Source: Hyaloraphidium curvatum
Taxonomy: Eukaryota; Monoblepharomycota; Hyaloraphidiomycetes; Hyaloraphidiales; Hyaloraphidiaceae
Assembly (NCBI GenBank): GCA_025558095.1
Contig: JAIVFI010000002.1
Span: forward strand, 372,001-436,000
DNA length: 64,000 nucleotides
Direction: 5' to 3'
Made by a program: the position numbers and the translations under genes. Positions within the stretch are counted from its first letter, which is position 1. Every line of letters starts with the position of its first letter. The notes beneath the pieces were generated by a model. That model did no database searches. It saw only the letters and a program-made list of their open reading frames with translations, and was not told where the DNA came from. Positions 8,827 to 19,744 of this stretch are shown piece by piece.

Positions 8827-10917
8827 CTATTTGAGCAGGTCTTGGATGATCGCGTTCGACAGAATCTCCCGGCCGTCCGTGAACAGTGCCCAACCGCGCG
8901 GATCGAAGCCCCCGAATGCAAACTTGAGCCGCTTCTCCATCATGGTGACCGGATCGATGGTGGGGTCGATCTTCAGCCTCGGAAGCGACGCCAAAGCCTC
9001 GCTCTGTCCTTCGCGCCGCTCAAGAGATGCCGAGGAGCCGTCCTCCTTTGCAACAGCTCCAGATTCGGATGGCCCCGTCAGGCGCTCAAGGGCCTCGGCG
9101 CTCAGCCTGATCTTGCCTTCATCGGTGCCAAGAACGCCCTGAACGTCACGGATGAATATGGCCAGCACTTTGAGAGGGATCAGTTTTTGACAAGTCAAGA
9201 AGCGGCATGCCGCCACAACCCACCTTGATCGGGGTACCTTTTCTTGAAGAAACTGTACAGGAACATGTCATCCTCGCCGGAATCGCCAGCCAGGATAAAC
9301 TTCCGACGTGGAAATTGTCGAAAGATCTTCTCGATCGACTCGAGCTTGCCTTGGTTCGATGGTTGGAACGCGTTTCGGAAGCTCGAGTCCGAGAAGAAGA
9401 TTGTCCTCATGTGAAATGAGCCAGGCGGAAAGCCGTAGCGGCGGAGGAGATCGACGACGGTGGGGAAGACCTGGCGCGGCAGCAACCAAATGAAGCCAAC
9501 GACACAAAACCATCACCAACGGTGTCTCACCTGCCAGGGGGCCGCAGAAACGTAATGCACGCTCACCCCCGCCTTCCAAAGCCTCTGATACGCCTCTGCC
9601 ATGCCCGGTGTGTCCTTGGTGTCCTGCAGCAGAGCGTTTGCAAGCACAGCAGAGGCGCCCTTGACAATGTCGGAGCGCTTGATTGTGTCGTCGACATCGC
9701 TGATCAGCGATATTCCCTCGCTATCCAGCAGCTCTGCGGTGCCAAAAGCGCTGTACGTATCCCGTGGAACTTCCACCTTCAAATGCACATGGCCATGCGA
9801 GTTGTTTACTTCCGGTGACGATCGCCACTCTGTTACAGCGTCCGACGGAATACAAATAAGGCTGGAAAAGCTTCCATTTGCATCGGATCGAGTTCGAGTT
9901 TCGTATCTGGACGAATCCTCCGTAGTGTTGCGATCCCGACCATCGTTGGCCTCATCCAAGCTGTCGTCATCGTCCTCCTCGGCAAGCAAATCGTCAAGCA
10001 ATGATTCGTCATCGGGCCTTGGAGATGTTCCCAGCTCTTCATCGTCCTCGGCATCGCCATTAATGGTTAGAGCACCAGCAGTGGACGCCTTTAGCACTGC
10101 CTCTGTTGCGCGCGGCGGAAGCGGAGGTGGTTCGGCACGGGCACTCAAGGTGAGCGTAACCGGTTCAGCAATGTTGCCTTCCTCGATTAAGGAGTCCGCT
10201 TGCGCCTGACGCTGCGAGCCATCGTCCCGGCGGACCTCGTAGGGATGTGGGTCTTCGCCAGAGGCATCCAATGGCCCCACGATCGAAACCGCCACATTGC
10301 ACTCTGCCGTCCTGGTTAAGTACATATTGAGACGCATGTCGAGCGTCTGGAGTGAGGTATTGGGATCGGCGGAGATAGTGCTCCGGAAGACGCGCTACGA
10401 CACTTAGTGTCTGTGACTACGCCGCGAAAAAGACCAATGGCCAACCTTTGTGAAAGATTTGATCACTCTTTTGCGCAATGAGTTGTCTTTCACCGTGTAT
10501 ACCCATCCGCGCACCTGGAAAAGTGTGTCGAAACGACCGCCTGGAAGAGGCCTCGGACGTTCCACGCACCTGTACCGACCATGTGCCGCTCTCCGATAGG
10601 TAGCCGTAGGTCGGAATTACCTGGATGGCGTCAGTCGGAACCTTGCTGAAACTCGATAGTGTGGTGCTCTCACAAGGCAGTGCTCCTTCTGTTCCTTCTG
10701 GACGGCAGAAGCGCTGCCGCTCGCTTCCCCCGATGATGCAGCCCACGGACTCGAAGAAGCAACGAAGGCGCCTAGCCACGAAGACTTGGAGCTGCGGCGG
10801 GCGCTTCCGGATGCAGATCCAGCAACTTTGGGCCCTGAATCGCCAGCAATGTCCCCCGCGGGCGAGTCTCTGCCAATCGCAGCAATCCCGGCTGCAGGTG
10901 CTTGAGCGGACTGCATG
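8827..10917 (-). CDS. App1-type phosphatidate phosphatase (DUF2183)
   Basis: Mg2+-dependent phosphatidate phosphatase family known from yeast App1, acting at actin patches and endocytic membranes. Introns at 10515-10569, 10347-10445, 9471-9530 and 9168-9223 preserve frame. The N-terminal domain reads VIPTYGYLSESGTWSVQ joined to VRGWVYTVKDNSLRKRVI. The catalytic domain has LISDVDDTIKRSDIV (DxDxT nucleophile), VHYVSAAPWQ, then LLRRYGFPPG, KFILAGDSGEDD and, after the last splice, AIFIRDV. About 130 acidic, low-complexity residues separate the two parts. The N-terminus is unresolved: ATG 10917 is plausible and would need one more intron near 10680. Divergent from the rhomboid gene. Confidence 0.82.
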
Positions 10918-10986
10918 ATGCTTGGAACTGGTACGATGCTTCGTCGCTCGTCGCCTATTGGGAGCCCGAAGCCAGGCAGCGCGACG

Positions 10987-12210
10987 ATGATGAGCGCGCT
11001 CGCACACATGCGGCCCCTCGTCCAACCTGTCCCCTCCCCCGGGAGTTCGAGCCGATTTTGCAGGAACATGCCTTTAGTTCACCTGGCTCGCAATGCCTCC
11101 AGGAAGATACCTATCCTGGCTCCATTCCGGACCTTGCATTCTTCTCTCGTTCACCGGACCCGCGGAACCCCGAGCGCACGCACGCGTTTCGCGCATGCGT
11201 CGGAAACTGAATCGTGGCATTCCCTCTCGGGACTTGTTCGACCGTTTCTTTTCGCGTCTGGCGTGTCGGCCGCGGCTTTCGCGCTCGCCGCTTTCAAGAC
11301 GGAACGCGACAACGTCGACGGTACCAGGCGCGCTGCTGAGCAGGCCGCGGCGGACTCGGCGCGATCGTTTTCTTCCCGCCTCTTTGGGCATCGCCCTCTG
11401 CAGCCGGATCCGCAGACCGTTCGCCACAACGAGGCCCCGACTGGCTTTTTCGGACGCGTCGCGAGCATGTTGCAAATGTCCCTGTTGGAGCTGACGCCGG
11501 AGATGCGCGTCATTTCCGGGCTTGTCACTCTGAATGCCGCGGTGTTCTTCGCTTGGCAAGTGCCGCAGCTGCAGGGTTTCATGATGAGGCACTTCCTGCA
11601 ATTTCCTTCCGACGGAGGTCGCGGAATTACCATGCTGACTGCAGCGTTTAGCCATATGAGTCCGATGCATCTTGGGATGAATATGCTCGGCCTTGTCAGC
11701 TTTGGGGGCATTTTGGGGTCTGTGTTTGCGAGCCCGGACCAGCGTTCATCTCCAGGAGGCGCCCGCTTTCGCGAGCATTCCGACCCCTGGGCCGGAGCGT
11801 GGGAGCTTGCCGCCTTTTTTGTTGCCGGCTGCATGGCCAGCTCTTTCGCATCGCAGGCAAACAGTGTGCGCTTGTTCGCCAAAACGGCGGGCAAGTCAGT
11901 CGCACCGAGTTTGGGCGCCAGCGGAGGCGTTTACGGTATCGTCACGGCCGTCGCGCTGGTGTTTCCTTGGACTGGGGTGCACGTTTTGTTCTTTCCGGTC
12001 TCGCTCAGGCTGGGGACCGTGCTGCCCATCCTCCTTTCCCTGGACTTTGCCGGGGTCGTCCTGAAATGGCAAACATTCGATCATGCAGCCCACCTCGGGG
12101 GTGCTGCGTTCGGGTACATGTTCATGAAGTGGGGAGGGAGGGAAGCGTACCTCGACCTTCGAAAGCGCATCCGAGCTCGACTATCCGGCGGCGTTACCGC
12201 GAAGGAATAG
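10987..12210 (+). CDS. Mitochondrial rhomboid protease (PARL/Pcp1 type)
   Basis: Intramembrane serine protease, probably in the inner mitochondrial membrane. The single-exon ORF could start at 10915, 10987 or 11068; the N-terminus is Arg/Ser-rich without acidic residues, as in matrix-targeting peptides. The core is complete: FLQFPSDGGRGITMLTAAFS, then HMSPMHLGMNMLGL, the catalytic serine in SLGASGGVYGIV (GxSG), and the catalytic histidine in FDHAAHLGGAAFGY. Hydrophobic helices lie between. The extra helix before the first core segment (PFLFASGVSAAAFALAAF) fits the 1+6 topology of the PARL group. Substrates cannot be inferred. Confidence 0.9.
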   Translation: MMSALAHMRPLVQPVPSPGSSSRFCRNMPLVHLARNASRKIPILAPFRTLHSSLVHRTRGTPSARTRFAHASETESWHSLSGLVRPFLFASGVSAAAFALAAFKTERDNVDGTRRAAEQAAADSARSFSSRLFGHRPLQPDPQTVRHNEAPTGFFGRVASMLQMSLLELTPEMRVISGLVTLNAAVFFAWQVPQLQGFMMRHFLQFPSDGGRGITMLTAAFSHMSPMHLGMNMLGLVSFGGILGSVFASPDQRSSPGGARFREHSDPWAGAWELAAFFVAGCMASSFASQANSVRLFAKTAGKSVAPSLGASGGVYGIVTAVALVFPWTGVHVLFFPVSLRLGTVLPILLSLDFAGVVLKWQTFDHAAHLGGAAFGYMFMKWGGREAYLDLRKRIRARLSGGVTAKE

Positions 12211-12331
12211 AAACGCAAGCCACTGATTTTCGCAATTCTATTGGCCCCATGACTTTTGCATCGGCGCAGCCGGCCTGGGCTTTCAGACGGCCTGGGCGGC
12301 GACATCGAAGTACTATCAGTTCCAATTGCGA

Positions 12332-13730
12332 TTATGATCGAGTCGCACAACCCACCCTGGCAAAGCCGACCCTGTTTTGGCCCAGGTCGTAAATGGAGTA
12401 GTACACCCTCAAAAACACGTCCCCGACGATCCACAGTGGCCCTGCCGGCGGCGGAATGTCGATACCCATGAAACCCGAGATGCACTGCTCTCCGCCGCCG
12501 ATGGGGCTCGCTCCGGCACGGAGCACGTAGTCGTCCGCTGTGCCCAAGTCTGTCAGCACGATCGCCTGCGCAGATCCCCAGCAACACACTTACGGGTTAG
12601 CTCAAACTCTTTCCCGGCAAACGTAAGGTTCAGGACGGGCAGGCTTGCGACCGTGCCGCAGTCCAGTATGTACTGGCCCGCAAAGTTCTTCTTTCCGCCG
12701 ATGCGCTGGTTGAGCTCGTCCGCTTCGGCCACCGGCATGGCAAACAGCGAAGAACCGGTGTCGATGGCCGCGCGCTTGGTCTCGATGGGCAGCTTCTTTC
12801 CCCCAAGCTTGGCGCCCTGGAGCTCGACCTCCCAGTAGCCCTTCCTGATGACGGGGGCCCACGTTACGGGACCCTCGTAATGCTCTTCGTTCACGCCGCC
12901 AAGGACAATCTCGCCGCCGTCGTCGTCGCCGCCGTTGTTGAGCCACACGCCGATGACCGGCTTGTCGACCAGCTTCCTGTTCACCATCGTGTAAAATGGC
13001 GGAGTAACGTGCTGAACCGAGATGGTGTCGTAGCCCAGGCCGAGGATGCCGTCGAAGCGTCCCAGTGCGAACGTGATGCCGGGTTCCTTGACGGACTCTC
13101 CAAAGTCCTGGCCCTCGATTTCGATGTCCGCGATGGTCACGACGTCGTTGCTGATCACCCCTTCGAGCGACCCCGTGCCGTAGCGGATGGCAAACTCCGT
13201 GCCGTTCTCCTTGAACGTCGACGACTGCGAAGCATCGAAGCGACGGTGCAGAAAGCAGGCGATTGAGCTGCACCGCGTGCTGGGGACCCAGAGGTTGCTC
13301 GACCCCGTGTCAAAGACCACGGTGAAGGGCTGCGGTGGGGTCCCTTCGGCCCATGGGCGCATCAGCGACATCCAGGCGACAAGCTGAGAATGCCCTCACC
13401 AATGCCAATCTCGCCAAAGTACTGAGCATTCATGTAGTTGGTCAGCGGCACGCCATGTTCCCCGGACGCGGCCACCGGGGACGAAGCCGCGTAGCGGGCG
13501 ATGTACTTTTGCTTGAGCGACGATCTCGCCTGTCCATAGTTGGCCATCATGCGCTCGTACGCGTTGGCATCGCGCTTGAGCTTGATGCTGCGCGGGAACG
13601 CGTCAGTTGCCCAGACGAGAAGGTTCTGTCGGCAAGCCTGCAGGCCGACGCACCTGGCGGCCTTCGCGTCGACGACTGCGATTAAGTATAGCGCAACGAG
13701 CGCAACCAGCAGTGCGCCGGGTCGCATCAT
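12332..13730 (-). CDS. Pepsin-family aspartic protease (cathepsin D-like)
   Basis: Secretory or lysosomal aspartyl endopeptidase. Introns 13344-13399 and 12538-12593 give 428 residues from ATG 13730. A signal peptide ([20 protein letters not shown]) is followed by a propeptide of about 75 residues, then [29 protein letters not shown] with the first catalytic DTG. The second is [13 protein letters not shown]. The flap Tyr is in [14 protein letters not shown]. The last splice restores [12 protein letters not shown] and is followed by [26 protein letters not shown]. Cysteines bracket both loops as in pepsins. Typical length and all catalytic residues present. Confidence 0.93.
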
Positions 13731-13838
13731 CTTCGTGACGCGGTGGGCCGACAGGCTTGCGTATCAGGATAGTAGGCCCCACTCCGTTCTAACCACTTCG
13801 GTCTACAGTACATCATCACATCACACCATCCGGGAAGT

Positions 13839-14987
13839 CTACTTGCCCGCGGAGTACTTCTTGTAAGTGGACACAAGCCAGTCGTTCACGAGGAGCGTGA
13901 TCATGGCGTGCGGAGCGATCCGGACGTAGTACTGGCATGAACCGGAGAATCCAATCAGGCGGAGAACACGGGTTGCGAGACTCAAGAGCCCCCACCGTAG
14001 GGAATCCGCGGTAGAAGGACAGAGGACCCTCGTTCCGAAGCACCTTGGCCGCGCAGTCCAGCGATCCTTTGTACGGCATGACTCCGTCGGGGCCGGGCTT
14101 CTGCTTCTGCATGCGGGTCTTGACGAAGTCGAAGGGCAGGGAGAAGAAAGAGGCAAAGAAGCCGGCGATTGCCGAGGCACCGAAGTTGGCCCCCGGTCCG
14201 GGTCCAAAGGCCTTGGTCAGACGATCCTTGGACTCGGCGTACCCAGCGAGCATGCCCAGGTTGAGCTGGAGGCAGTCCGTCAGCGAACATCGATCGCTTC
14301 AGCACGCTAACGCGCCAACGCACGGCCATGGCACGCGTCACGGTGGGAAGGCACCCGCGGAAGAGACCCGAGACGCCCTCCTCGCGCGTGATCCTGACAA
14401 GGGCGTTGCCGACCCCCTTGTAGTTCCGGCGCTGCTCCGGGGGCAGCATGCCGTCGGACTGCATGCGCACTAGAGCCAGATCCGCGGGAGTCCCGACCAC
14501 GGCACCGAGGCTGTTGCGACGCGGGACGGATCAGCGGCGAACGGCGCGGGAAAGATCGCCACCCACCCTCCGGCAGCGAGACCGGCGATGGCGCGCTCGG
14601 TGGCCCCCACCGGCTTGCCATCCTTGGGCTTCAGCATGTCCATGAACGTGTTGAAGAGGCCCATCCGCGCTGTGGTGTAGGTGGCCTGCCGCAGCCAGGC
14701 GGCACCGATGCCCCTGTAGAGGCTGCCAAACCCGTCGGACTTGATGATCTGGCTGGCCAAGGCAAACGGCGAGGCGCCGGCACCCTTTGCACCCTCCCCG
14801 GCAATCTGGATGCGGACCTTGATCATGTCAATGGGCTGGATGACGGTCTTGAGGAATCTGGGTGAGCTGGGCAGCCGAGCCAGGTGATGACGCGACGCAC
14901 CGTGGCAGCGATGCCCGAGAGACCGCCGAAAACATAGGGCTGGACGACCTTGAACGCCGCGGCGAAGGAGCTGCTGTCGCCGGACAT
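13839..14987 (-). CDS. Mitochondrial 2-oxoglutarate/malate-type carrier
   Basis: Six-helix solute carrier of the inner mitochondrial membrane (SLC25 family). Four introns (14848-14900, 14511-14566, 14266-14323, 13932-13995) give 305 residues, the family length. Three tandem repeats carry the signature PxDxxKxRxQ in variant form: PIDMIKVRIQ, PADLALVRMQ and PFDFVKTRMQ. Features of the oxoglutarate/dicarboxylate subgroup include FGGLSGIAAT, RQATYTTARMGLFNTF, RRNYKGVGNALVRITREEGV and, after the last splice, YYVRIAPHAMITLLV. Substrate is inferred from overall resemblance to SLC25A11. Confidence 0.9.
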
Positions 14988-15258
14988 GGTCTGGGGCGCG
15001 TGGCGTCAGAACGGGCCCGAAGCCATCTCTCGCCCGCGGGAAAAGACGCCAGCAAGGCCTCCGATAACGCGCGAGGCCCGTGTCATTCCGAGCACGCGAC
15101 GCACCTCGTTTCTCGGGCTTGGTGAGCGGAGGAAAAGTTTTCGGATGATTTCGGCCCGCTGCTGGCCGGCGCGCCGGCGGTACGTGCGATCACAAGCACA
15201 GGCCTAACCTTCCCCTCCCTCCGATCGCGTCGTTGTCGCGTTATTCGGTCGGGCTGCC

Positions 15259-16635
15259 ATGCCATCGTCAAGGACTTGCGTTCACCCGCGCGCGGCCGAG
15301 CTTGTGGTGGACTCTCCCTGGGTGTGCGTGATCGAGAGGGGACGTGACCAGCGCTCGGTCGCGTACTTGGCCTTCAGGCTGCCGTTGCACGTGGTCGAAT
15401 GGTATTGCCGCACCCAATACGGTAATCAGGACGGCACGGTGGGTCCTTCCTTCCTGCGCGGCGCTCATTCCGGTTGATTACTCCACCTTCAGATTCCGAG
15501 AGGTCCGTCTTACTTTGCATTCGACGACGGCAAATGCTACGTGGACCAACGATGCCGCATCGAGCCGCTTGCTGTTCAAAGACGGTCTCGGGATGAGCTG
15601 AAGTACATGCGAGGCTATCAAAAGGGGGCAAAGCTCATTCACAGGCCCCTCGCCGAGGTTGTTTCCGCAATCGTCCCGCTTTACCTGGAACTGGCCTGCC
15701 GGAAGTGCGGCGGCAGAGGCTGCACGACAGCCGATGCGGACGAAACTGCCGACACCGTCACTCGAGAGCGCAGCGCAACGCCTGAGCACGTGCAAGGGCG
15801 TGAACCTTCGGTCCCGCTGAAGATCGGTCCCTTCACCACCGATCTTGACGAAACCAACATCATTGACGGGTCCAGGAAGAGACGAGACCCGGATGCTTCC
15901 CGCGGGCAGTCTCTCCCAGACGTAGAAGGTGCTCGAGCTCCACGAACTCCAACGATACGCGATTTGGTTCCGCAGGCAGCAGACCACATGTGCCTGCATT
16001 GCAAAGGAACGGGGCTTGAGCCAAATGTTCCTCCCCATGCGGCAGCGGACAGCGCTGCGCACCGTACCGAACGAGGCGTCACCGGAGCAGGAAACCGGAA
16101 AGCAAAACGGCCAAAGCAACCTCGAGAGGAGATAGGTCGGCCGCCAGACAGCGATCACGCGAAAGCAGGAACGAGTGCAGTGCATAGGCACGGCCGCCAT
16201 ACCAGGGGTCCGAGAGGCGATGTCGTTTCGAGGGCTCCAACCACGGATGCTGAAGTTCCAGCCAAGGGCGATGTGGTCCTCGATCCCACGGACTGCGATT
16301 GGGAAGGTTTTGGCGACGATTCGGACCCGGATGATTCCTGCGATCGTGCCCAGCTCTCCAGCATGCAGTTGTACTCTTTGGCGCTCCGTGAGAGCGGCGA
16401 GGACATGTGCTCACAGGTGGATCCCCTTGAACTGCCTCCCGACGCCGTGGATCTGCACAATGAAGTCATGTCGGCGTACCTTGAGTGCCTTGTCGAATCG
16501 CAACGCGGGGAACGAGCGTGGTTTTACTCGCAGCGCTGTTCCAATTGCAAGGCAGAAACGGATCGCCGGACGTGTGAGGCGTGCGTCAGCTACTTCGATA
16601 TCCATGGAGTCAATCGGCCACTGATTCTGGGATGA
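15259..16635 (+). CDS. Hypothetical protein with CxxCxGxG and CxxC motifs
   Basis: Not recognised. A first exon from ATG 15259 (with VVEWYCRTQYGNQDG) appears to join, across an intron of about 60-80 bp starting near 15439, to an exon containing YFAFDDGKCYVDQRC and running to 16635. Two segments match the CxxCxGxG zinc pattern of DnaJ-type fingers (CRKCGGRGC and CLHCKGTG), separated by about 105 disordered residues. The C-terminus has a further pair, CSNCKAETDRRTCEAC. The middle is charged and low-complexity. Repeat copy C begins about 30 bp after the stop. A zinc-binding role is an inference from spacing only. Confidence 0.55.
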
Positions 16636-16643
16636 GCTGGCCG

Positions 16644-16658
16644 CCCCCCCCCCCCCCC
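16644..16658 (+). repeat. C15 homopolymer
   Basis: A run of 15 C lies between the stop of the preceding gene and repeat copy C. Length is likely to be variable or uncertain in assembly. Confidence 0.9.
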
Positions 16659-16661
16659 TCC

Positions 16662-16935
16662 TCTGATTCCAGGTTGCGCGGCGAAAGACTCTGATTCTGG
16701 GCTGGTTGCTGGAAAAGGGGACCTGCGTTTCCCTCGAGGAGCTTACGTCTCCCCACCGCTACCTTTATGTAGCTTCCACCGCGGAGCGGCCGCGAGCGCC
16801 AGCGAGCCCCGCGTCGGCGGGCACGTACCCGGCCGGCGCTGGCAGGCACATGCCCCGCCGCATCTCCCATGTAGCTTCGCGCGGAACGTGGCCGCGGAGC
16901 GGCTTGCGAGCGCCAGCGAGCGCCGGTGTCTGGGG
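16662..16935 (+). repeat. Dispersed repeat, copy C, with partial tandem duplication
   Basis: Closest match to copy A: the paired ctgattccagg modules, the ggttgctggaaaaggggacctgcg block, ccaccgctacc, atgtagcttc and gagcgccagcgagccccgcg. The 3' half (ccatgtagcttc ... cttgcgagcgccagcgagc) recurs at about 16868-16925. It starts just after the C15 run and 27 bp after a plus-strand stop codon. The remaining bases to 17158 hold no recognisable gene. Confidence 0.8.
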
Positions 16936-17158
16936 AGGGGCATGCCGGTATCTGGGATGAGCTGTTTGGTGGGCATCGTCGGTATCAGCGGCTAGGAGTT
17001 GGAGTCGGTGTGTTGAGGCCGGTCGATGAATACCCGCCAGCGCGCGCGAGGCAGGGGCGTCCCTTCAACCTGCTCTTCATCAAGAAGCCGCCTTTATTGA
17101 GTGATGTACAGCTCATTTCTTCTTCTCCAAAATCTACGGAAGGAGGGGCATCAATCAC

Positions 17159-19704
17159 CTAAACGCGACTAAACGCGACGAGCGTCGGATCAGTACCCAC
17201 CTTCTTGCACACTTCCTGAGCGGCGATCGGAACACGGGTGCCGGGTCCAAAGATGAGGCTGCACCCCGAGTCGTACAAGAACTGGTAATCCTGGGGCGGG
17301 ATCACGCCCCCCGCGACGACGACCATGTCGCCGGCGCCGAGCTTCTTGAGCTCGGCGACGAGCTGAGGAACCAGGGTCTTGTGGCCGGCGGCCTGCGACG
17401 AGATTCCCACAACGTGAACGTCGGCGTCCACTGCCTGGCGCGCGACCTCGGCGGGTGTTTGGAACAGCGGGCCAACGTCGACGTCGAAGCCGAGATCGGC
17501 GAAGCCGGTGGCGATGACCTTGGCGCCGCGATCGTGGCCATCCTGGCCCATTTTGGCGACAAGAATGCGCGGTCGGCGGCCTTCCTTCTCAATGAAAGAC
17601 TAAGAGGCGGGCGTAAAATGAATCCAAAGGACCGCGAGCGGTGTCGTCCCGCACTCACGTCCACGACCTTCAGCGTCTCGCTGATTTCGTCCGTCTTGCC
17701 ATATTCGGCCCGGTAGGCGCCGCTAACCATCCGCGTCGTCAGCGCGTGGCGACCATAGACCTTCTCCAGCGCGTCCGAGATCTCGCCAACAGTAGCCCTG
17801 GCGCGGGCAGCTTCGATCGAAAGTGCCAGCAGGTTGCCTTCCCCGGAACCGGCGGCCTTGGTGAGCTCCTGCAGGATGGTATTGACCTTGTCGTTGTCGC
17901 GAGACGCGCGGATCTTTTTCAGCCGAGCGATCTGCCCTTCGCGGACCTGCGTATTGTCGATGACGAGCACGTCGATGGGATCTTCCTTCTTCAACCTGTA
18001 CTTGTTGACGCCAACGATGACCTCTGTGCCCGTAGGCCGCAATCAGAAATCCATCAACCCGAGCCATTAAGCTAACGAACCTGCTCCCGAGTCGATCCTA
18101 GCCTGCCTCTTGGCAGCCGACTCTTCGATCTTCAGCTTGGGCCAACCCGCAGTAACGGCCTTGGCCATGCCTCCGACCTCCTCGCACTCCTTGATGATGT
18201 CGAGCGCGGAGTTGTAGATCTCGTTGGTCAGGGACTCCATGAAGTAGGATCCGCCCCAGGGATCGGCAACCCGCGGGATGTAGGCTTCCTCCTGAAGGAT
18301 CAGCTGCGTGTTCCTCGCGATGCGGGCCGAGAACTCGGTCGGCAGGCCGACCGCCTCGTCGAACGAGTTGGTGTGAAGGGACTGAGTTCCGCCAAGGGTG
18401 GCAGCCATGGCCTCGATGGTGGTGCGGATGATGTTGTTGTACGGGTCCTGCTCCGTCAGCGACCAGCCCGACGTCTGGCAGTGTGTCCGGAGCAGCAGCG
18501 ACTTTTCGTTCTTGGGCTCGAACTTTTCCTTGATCAAATTTGCCCAGAGGCGCCGCGCGGCACGCAGCTTCGCGACCTCCATGTAAAAGTTCATTCCGAT
18601 TCCGAAGAAGAAGGACAGGCGCGGGGCGAACTGGTCGATCGTCATGCCGGCGCGGATGCCGGTCCTCGCGTATTCCAGGCCGTCGGCTATGGTGAAGGCA
18701 AGCTCGAGGGCATTGTTGGCACCGGCCTCTTGGATGTGGTAGCCCGAGATTGAGATGGAGTTGAACTTTGGCATGTGCTGCGAGGATGAATGATCAATCA
18801 AGGGGATGACTGCGACCCAAGTTCAACCACCTTGGACGTGTAGGCGAAAATGTCGCCGATGATGCGCATGCTGGGCTCCGGCGGGTAGATGAAAGTGTTC
18901 CTGACCATGAACTCCTTCAGAATGTCGTTCTGGATCGTGCCCGCCAGCTCGGCTGGCTTCGCACCCTGCTCCTCCCCGGCCACGACGTACATGGCCAGCA
19001 CGGGGAGCACGGCACCGTTCATGGTCATCGAAACGGACATCTTGCTGAGCGGGATGCCGTCGAAAAGGATCTTCATGTCCTCGACCGAGTCGATCGCGAC
19101 GCCGGCCATGCCCACGTCGCCGACCACACGCGGATGGTCCGAATCGTAGCCGCGGTGGGTGGCCAGATCGAACGCGACGGACAGCCCCTGCTGGCCGGCC
19201 GCCACATTCGCCCGGTAGAAGGCGTTGGACTCCTCCGCCGTCGAGAAGCCCGCGTACTGCCTGACGGTCCACGGCCTGTTTGTGTACATCGAGGCGTAGG
19301 GGCCGCGGGTGTACGGGAACTTGCCCGGGATCTCGCCGGGCAGGTCCGCGACGTCGTCCTTTGTGTACACGGGCTTCACATCGATGCCCTGCGGGGGGCG
19401 TCAGCGGGCCCGGGTGGCGTCGCGCGGCACGCACCTCGGCGGTGCGCCACACGAGCGACAGCGGGTCCTTTCCCTTGAGCTCCTTCGCGACGAGCTTCGT
19501 CCACTCGGCATCGATGGGCCGCGCGAGCCGCACGGGGTCGGCGTCGCGCGCCGCGCGCGTGGAGGCGAAGCTGCGGGCCTGCGGGACGGTTGGCGGCGGA
19601 CGGGACGCGCGGCGGTGCACCCACGTGCGGCCGCCGGGCCAGCGCACGCGCTCGCGCGGACAAGCGGGCGAACGCGGCCTCCATCGGATGGGGAGGGGAG
19701 CCAA
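17159..19704 (-). CDS. Methylmalonyl-CoA mutase, mitochondrial
   Basis: Adenosylcobalamin-dependent isomerisation of (R)-methylmalonyl-CoA to succinyl-CoA. Introns 19389-19434, 18778-18830, 18024-18080 and 17585-17658 give 771 residues, the usual length of the single-chain mitochondrial enzyme. An Arg-rich leader precedes [14 protein letters not shown]. The catalytic barrel shows [51 protein letters not shown] and [15 protein letters not shown]. The B12 domain shows [20 protein letters not shown] (base-off DxHxxG) followed by [14 protein letters not shown]. The MMAA-type chaperone gene is 31 kb away in this window. The start lies only about 40 bp after the RagC/D stop. Confidence 0.95.
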
Positions 19705-19744
19705 ACTGCGGAGCCGGGTCGGGCCGGGCGGCGCCGGGTCATCA

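Noticed and set aside
10417-11069. Independent minus-strand gene upstream of App1
   Set aside because: The 3' part of this frame encodes the App1 N-terminal domain (VIPTYGYLSESGTWSVQ) and joins it by introns, so it is part of that gene.
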